Source: Chrysoporthe austroafricana (lineage: Eukaryota > Ascomycota > Sordariomycetes > Diaporthales > Cryphonectriaceae). From it: 64,000 nt of DNA. Under the pieces are notes generated by a model that was given only the letters and a program-made list of their open reading frames with translations, had not been told where the DNA came from and made no database searches. Shown in pieces: positions 59,284 through 64,000 of the stretch. The stretch is from contig JYIP02000003.1 in NCBI GenBank assembly GCA_001051155.2, positions 5,394,001-5,458,000 on the forward strand, read 5' to 3'. Numbering within the stretch: position 1 is the stretch's first letter; each line of letters starts with the position of its first letter. The position numbers and the translations under genes were made by a program.

Positions 59284-60605
59284 AAGATTTCGGAACAAGA
59301 AGGGGCGTTGCAGTTCTGTAATTTTCGAAGCTTCGAAGCTGAAGCGTTCGACTTTGTATATTGCATGGCGGGTGAGAATATTAAAAATTACACGCTATTC
59401 CATGGTTTTATCAAGATAAATGAAAATCGACGCATTGAAACTATATGTCCGAAATGTTTCACTGACATTTTACGGCGGTTTCGATTCTTTGCCGACCTTA
59501 CGTTAATATTTGTTCCCTGAATAATTTTCCGCACACTCAAATTTCCAGCTAAAACAAAAATAGGAGTTATCTTGTTATGCTGCCTAGGAGTATTGTATGT
59601 GTTCTGCTAATATCCCTGGTGGGCTATATATTGCTCAGCTAACCATGTAATTTAGTACCTGCTACTTATACTATTGTTAAGACCGCCTTGCTCCCTTAGC
59701 TCTTCAATAGCTCAGACGAAGACAACGCCTAGAACCTCGCCCATTTGTACATTCATAAATCATCAATATAGGAAAATGACGATGTCAGTGACCTTGGCTA
59801 ACGTTAAGTCTACATTCTAAACACAGACTTGGGATTTGTATTGGAATAATATGTGGCTCGATCCTGTGCATCGATATGGCAAATCAATGCAGTCCGGCTC
59901 TTCAGGTGGTTGTGAGCTCTCGGATCGACCTAAAATTCGTGGAGGCAATGACGCTATTTATCATTCCCATGATATTGTGTACAGCAGTGCTACGGACAAG
60001 CCACATCGATCAGGGTCGGAGCACTTAATGCTGCCTCAACTACTTTTGTATGGACACGTGGAAAATCAAATATATAATATATTGAGTTTCTGGATCCAAA
60101 CTTGCACATGGCCATAATGAGCGAGTTTGAAAACCGTTCGAAATTATTTAAAGTGGCAGTTGACTATAAGAATACAGATACTTGGAGTTGACTTCGGCCA
60201 TCCGAACTTTTAACGGCCATTTCGGCTCTACTGCCAGGGTAAATTCTGATATGCCCAGCCGCTTATAATGTAGGCGGACATTGCTTTTCCCTCCAAACTG
60301 CTCCATTCGACCTTTCGATCCGACTACAGGATACTGAATTGCCCCTCGGCAAAGGCACCCAGAGGCGTTCGTTAGCCAGCTGTCTTCCTATTACCAAGCT
60401 ACAGTGTGGCCCTGAACCGAACTTAGCAGCCTGACTCGATATCCTCCTGGGCTTTAAGACTCTACTAAAACAACCTAGGAAGAGAATCTTCGAGAAAAGA
60501 AGACGGGTGGCGAGGCGCGCCTATAATCTGGACAGTAAAGTAGCTCAGAATCAACCCGCGATCTTCCTTCCTAGGTATATACTTCTACATATATTGAATC
60601 GATTA
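59284..60605. other. Intergenic between DUF2306 and HET genes
   Basis: The region is 1.3 kb with no recognisable gene. Frames at 59308-59520 and 59836-60117 lack family resemblance and typical codon pattern. It is likely the 3' regions of two converging genes plus older noncoding DNA. Confidence 0.5.
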
Positions 60606-62903
60606 TTAAGAGATAAACCAAATTTGAGGATTGTAAATGATGCGATTGGCGTCATCAGCAGTTCCATTGGGTCTGCGAGCTTTCCCAAACTCAACTCTTC
60701 GTCCACATTCCAGATTGTGTTCCGAAAGTGTGACCTGACAGACATATTGACAAAAGATATCCCATGGCTTCCAGGTGTCAGTATGCTTCCAACCTTCTTT
60801 CCATTTCTTCCCCCCGGGGTGATCAGTGATAAGAACAAGCGCGGCGCGGCTGGATGAGCCACGGCAACCTTTCCGAATGACCTCTCCGTCTGGGACCAGG
60901 ATTCCAAACTTCCTAGGTGCGTTCTGTGTCGAGTCGAGTGGGGTGACTCGGGTAGCCACCCCACGAACGGCATCGGCCGACGCCGGGTCATATGTGGCCT
61001 TGTACCAGTGCCCTGCGTGCGGGTAGTGTACGATAAGATATCCCTGTGGGAGATGGAGAGGCTCAAGCACGAGTCCTTGACATTCAAGTCGAAGACCGTG
61101 CTTTGTTGGTGAGCCACGCTCGTATCCGTACGACGGGGTGGTCTTCCAAAGTGAGGCACAAACCCATCGGTACCCAGGATCCCGCAGTTTTTCACCCTCT
61201 GAGAATATGATACCAGCGGGTACGTCTTGAATGTGCTTCATCATAACCCATGTGCGATCTTCTAGTGGGGCCGCATCGAGCTCTTTTATAACGTCTGAGT
61301 CCAGTCCGATCATTCCCGCCAGGCAGAGATATGCGTCTCCGTCATTACTCGTTGTCCGTCCATTCAAGACTTTCAGTGCAGTCAGGAGGGCGCCACAGTG
61401 GGTCCGTGCCACATTCTTTCTGTATTTGAATGCCCTCCATAGGTTCTCATAGCTTTCGAAGAATACCACGGCATCTCTAGCAACGATACCAGTAGCGGGA
61501 TTCTCTTTCTTGCTCTGGCTTTTCAGCTTATTTATTGCAGCATTGACATCGAACACGCTGCCTCTGAGCTGGACGTGCAAGCGTCTGGAGCCCAACGCGC
61601 CCTCCTGCATGGTCCAAACCCGACGCATCCAGCCAGTGCCGTGCAGACGAATTAGCACTTCATGATCAGGGAGCTCACTTGGCAGGCTCATCATTTCTGA
61701 GTCTAGAATTAGAACCTTGGATGCATGCGCGTATGTTGCGTTCATTCGCGAGATCGCGAGGCGGCGGTACTCTTTTGGACGAGGCACGCACAGAGTGTCA
61801 ATCCAGAGGGCCACCGTGGGAGCTGGTTCCTGTTCCTTGCTCTTTCGCGTAAGCTTTGATATCCATGGGCGTTGGCTTTGAAGTTGAGCTTCAGAGCACA
61901 GTTTCCACAGGCGAGCAATTTGGCAGATTGGCAATTCGTTGCCGCCCTGACATCCCAGGCCATCTGACCAGACATGCGAAATTGCGATGTATTTGGTCTT
62001 GCGATTCGAGGAGCCCACCAACCTGTATCCGTGGGTGGGGTCTATCTCTATCACCGGTATGTCCCCGTCGTCAAGGACCTGCTTGATGTTTTCTATGGGC
62101 GACGGTATAGTCCTACAGGTCGTCGGGTCGTCGCATACATGCTTTGTCCGGTATGTAGCCTGGTCGATCGTCCTCGCCATGCACCCATTAGACGTGCACA
62201 GTTTGTGTGCCTCCTGAGGGATCACTTCCCTCCTGGGGATTGTCGAGGCGAAAAGTACGGCTGGGACGGACAGATTATCGTGTAGCCGCGATGCGTCGCT
62301 CACACACCAGCCCCGTTTCATAAGCTCACCCGTCAGCAACTGTGAAGTTCCCCAGTTACTGATGAATGGCAGATCTGGCATTGGCGACACGGGGAAGGCA
62401 TCTGAAAGCGCCGTCTCCAAAGTCGTTCCAAGTACAATGACGGAGAGGAGAACGGGGGGCGGAAGTGCACTCCGTTGCGCATGCTGAAGTTTCAACAGAC
62501 ACTTAACGTATACCCGCGCCTGGCAAAAAACTTCTTGCTGGGCCGAGCATTCTTTGACCCTGGTTCGTTTCAACCATGCTTCTATATAACGTGGAAGAAT
62601 TCCACGGCTAGTAAGCGCCGGAGGATCCTGAGTAGAATCGATGAAATCCGAAGGGTTGACAGGCACGCCGAAGACGTTGCTCATGAGATTGAAGTAAAGC
62701 CAGGCTTGAAGGAATGATGCTGTCTCCTCACATGTTCGAGTTCTATTGGCCGTGAAGTCCAGCTTGATGAAGTCGTCCGTGTCGAAACCATGGCAAGACG
62801 GGTATTTTAAGAAGGGGCAAGACAGGTCAGACGCGGTATTGATGCAGAGGAAGGGGACGGTCGGCAAGGCTATGCCGTAGTCTGCGGTGGGGATATGGTC
62901 CAT
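60606..62903 (-). CDS. HET-domain (heterokaryon incompatibility) protein
   Basis: A single exon encodes 765 residues. The HET core lies at about 300-450: YIAISHVWSDG (305-315), LWIDTLCVPR (366-375), YAHASKVLILD (391-401) and WMRRVWTMQEGAL soon after. These correspond to the three conserved HET blocks. The first 300 residues contain many Cys (including CDDPTTC near 257-263) and are not a recognised domain. The C-terminal part reads a beta-rich region (GLRLECQGLVLEPLHL). HET proteins trigger cell death after fusion of unlike strains; partner and allele here are unknown. It lies just outside the metabolite genes and is probably not part of the pathway. The reading frame is intact. Confidence 0.92.
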   Translation of the reverse strand: MDHIPTADYGIALPTVPFLCINTASDLSCPFLKYPSCHGFDTDDFIKLDFTANRTRTCEETASFLQAWLYFNLMSNVFGVPVNPSDFIDSTQDPPALTSRGILPRYIEAWLKRTRVKECSAQQEVFCQARVYVKCLLKLQHAQRSALPPPVLLSVIVLGTTLETALSDAFPVSPMPDLPFISNWGTSQLLTGELMKRGWCVSDASRLHDNLSVPAVLFASTIPRREVIPQEAHKLCTSNGCMARTIDQATYRTKHVCDDPTTCRTIPSPIENIKQVLDDGDIPVIEIDPTHGYRLVGSSNRKTKYIAISHVWSDGLGCQGGNELPICQIARLWKLCSEAQLQSQRPWISKLTRKSKEQEPAPTVALWIDTLCVPRPKEYRRLAISRMNATYAHASKVLILDSEMMSLPSELPDHEVLIRLHGTGWMRRVWTMQEGALGSRRLHVQLRGSVFDVNAAINKLKSQSKKENPATGIVARDAVVFFESYENLWRAFKYRKNVARTHCGALLTALKVLNGRTTSNDGDAYLCLAGMIGLDSDVIKELDAAPLEDRTWVMMKHIQDVPAGIIFSEGEKLRDPGYRWVCASLWKTTPSYGYERGSPTKHGLRLECQGLVLEPLHLPQGYLIVHYPHAGHWYKATYDPASADAVRGVATRVTPLDSTQNAPRKFGILVPDGEVIRKGCRGSSSRAALVLITDHPGGKKWKEGWKHTDTWKPWDIFCQYVCQVTLSEHNLECGRRVEFGKARRPNGTADDANRIIYNPQIWFIS

Positions 62904-64000
62904 GATGCTCCGCCGTGTCTCCGCATGGTTCTCCTAGTGTCAGGATATGTGGAGGGGAAAAAAAAAAATTTCAGGCGGTAAATACGCAGGTTTTTATGTG
63001 GTACAGCAGGCTCCCGTGCAGCTGAAGGGGCTGACTGTGGGGGCCACCGAAGGACTCAACTTTGCAAGGAAATGCCACGTAAGCGCACATTCAAGAGAGG
63101 TGGGCGGTGGGGGGGAAACCATACAGATACCCTGTGGTGGATAGAATGAGCCTGTCAGGAAGCTTACTACATTGGTTGGGCAGGGTTACCATAATAGAGT
63201 GCTGTGACTTAGGCTTGAATAAGGTATTATGTAAGGACAGCAGAGACATATCTTGATTACATAACCCAAGGTCAGGGCTATATAAAGGACGAGGGTGGAT
63301 CGATCCTATCGATCCAGGACTGAAGAGATAGATGTATAAGATTGAAACATTTAGTACTGTCAACCGGGTTCTATAGTTGCTCTGCGGTTGTCATTGCGCA
63401 CCAAAGATAATCTCCTGACTTGTATTGCTAACATAAACGCACTGAAGGAATATAGTCTGATAGTAAGCGGACGTGATAGCTGTACGATAATTCGGCCTTT
63501 CTTCATCTATCAATATCTAAGCAACCAATCAAGATGTCTACCTGAGATTTAAGAAATTCGTATGAGTGCGCTGAAGGAAAGGAGGAAAGAACTAGCTGGC
63601 TAGTCTAGCTAGCGAAACAGGTCTCGGCAAGGGCGTTCACGTGCTCCGGTTCGAGCACAGATATTGTTAAGCGTTGCGTACTTGAAGCGGCTCGTCGCTG
63701 AAAAATACTCTGGGACCTAATGTTCTAAACTTTGTTCTCAATCAAAATTTCTCGAGCAAGGACTGGTCAGTTTTGAAATCTGAAAAAATAATTGGCTGGA
63801 TTTCACCGTACAAAGAAACTCAATATATTTTTTATTTATACTGTGGGCGGGCCTGCTGTCCCCAAAACACCACACATGCTCCCTATATAGCCTGCAAGGA
63901 TGGAGCTCTCTTAATATAGGGGTTATAAAAAGGGCAGTGGGACAAGATAGATACAACAAAAGGGGTCTAGAACTGTCCCTACACTCTGATCAGAGCAGAA
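62904..64000. other. Intergenic, with a possible solo-LTR-like segment
   Basis: This holds the HET promoter (an A run at 62961-62970) and about 1 kb without a gene. At 63160-63360 the sequence recalls the LTRs of the left compartment in layout: CAGGGTTA, TTACATAACCC, inverted GGATCGATCCTATCGATCC and GAAGAGATAGATGTATAAGATTG. Ends and target duplicates could not be found. A 6-bp-stem hairpin, GTGCTC/GAGCAC, lies at 63641-63658. Confidence 0.4.

Noticed and set aside
59836..60117. Plus-strand frame between DUF2306 and HET genes (93 codons)
   Set aside because: No recognisable domain, no signal peptide and irregular codon use.
63641..63658. GGTTCGA within a hairpin, suggesting a tRNA T-arm
   Set aside because: The stem is 6 bp with a 6-base loop, and no D-arm, anticodon arm or acceptor stem can be formed around it.
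1..64000. CRISPR arrays, bacterial operons, rRNA and tRNA genes
   Set aside because: Nothing with regular spacers, bacterial signals or RNA-gene structure was seen; the sequence is fungal nuclear DNA.

Overview
This window comes from a filamentous ascomycete (Pezizomycotina). The evidence is short GT-AG introns with CTAAC-type branch sites, a GH54 arabinofuranosidase, a HET-domain protein, a fungal PKS-NRPS, and retroelements that look mutated by repeat-induced point mutation (RIP). It divides into two compartments at about 27.0 kb.

Left compartment (1 to about 27,000) is AT-rich and consists largely of Ty3/Gypsy (chromovirus-type) LTR retrotransposons of one family, all broken. Three insertions can be delimited to the base by LTR ends (TGTTATAAAC...GTTTATAACA or mutated forms) and perfect 5-bp target duplications: copy A (2836-10065, minus, CTTAT), copy B (11889-26609, plus, GTTAA), and copy C (17970-25233, plus, CTATT), which lies inside the chromodomain of B. 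Copy A itself sits in the 3' LTR of an older relic, copy D. All four copies carry an extra gene on the opposite strand between pol and the 3' LTR. It encodes a Cys-motif plus coiled-coil protein. About 1.6 kb at the left end and 1.8 kb between copies A and B are AT-rich sequence in which little is recognisable.

Right compartment (27,000 to 64,000) has normal base composition and real genes: a protein-kinase-like gene (about 27.3-28.4 kb), a pogo-type transposase scrap, a secreted GH54/CBM42 alpha-L-arabinofuranosidase (29.7-31.3 kb), and a two-exon gene for a 64-residue secreted six-cysteine peptide (33.1-33.4 kb) that is too short for ordinary ORF calling. A secondary-metabolite cluster follows. 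It has a six-exon, 4,074-residue PKS-NRPS (34.7-47.7 kb, minus), a short-chain dehydrogenase (50.4-51.7 kb, plus), a 14-TM MFS exporter (52.4-54.4 kb, minus), a TetX-like FAD monooxygenase (55.6-57.0 kb, plus) and a DUF2306 membrane protein (58.1-59.3 kb, plus). A HET-domain gene (60.6-62.9 kb, minus) closes the window.

In the cluster the PKS-NRPS would build a reduced polyketide using its own enoylreductase, which is unusual for fungal PKS-NRPSs (most need a separate trans-acting one). It would then condense the chain with an amino acid and release it through an atypical reductase-like domain. The SDR and FAD monooxygenase are the likely tailoring enzymes and the MFS protein the exporter. 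No P450, trans-enoylreductase or pathway transcription factor is visible inside the window. The product cannot be named from sequence alone.
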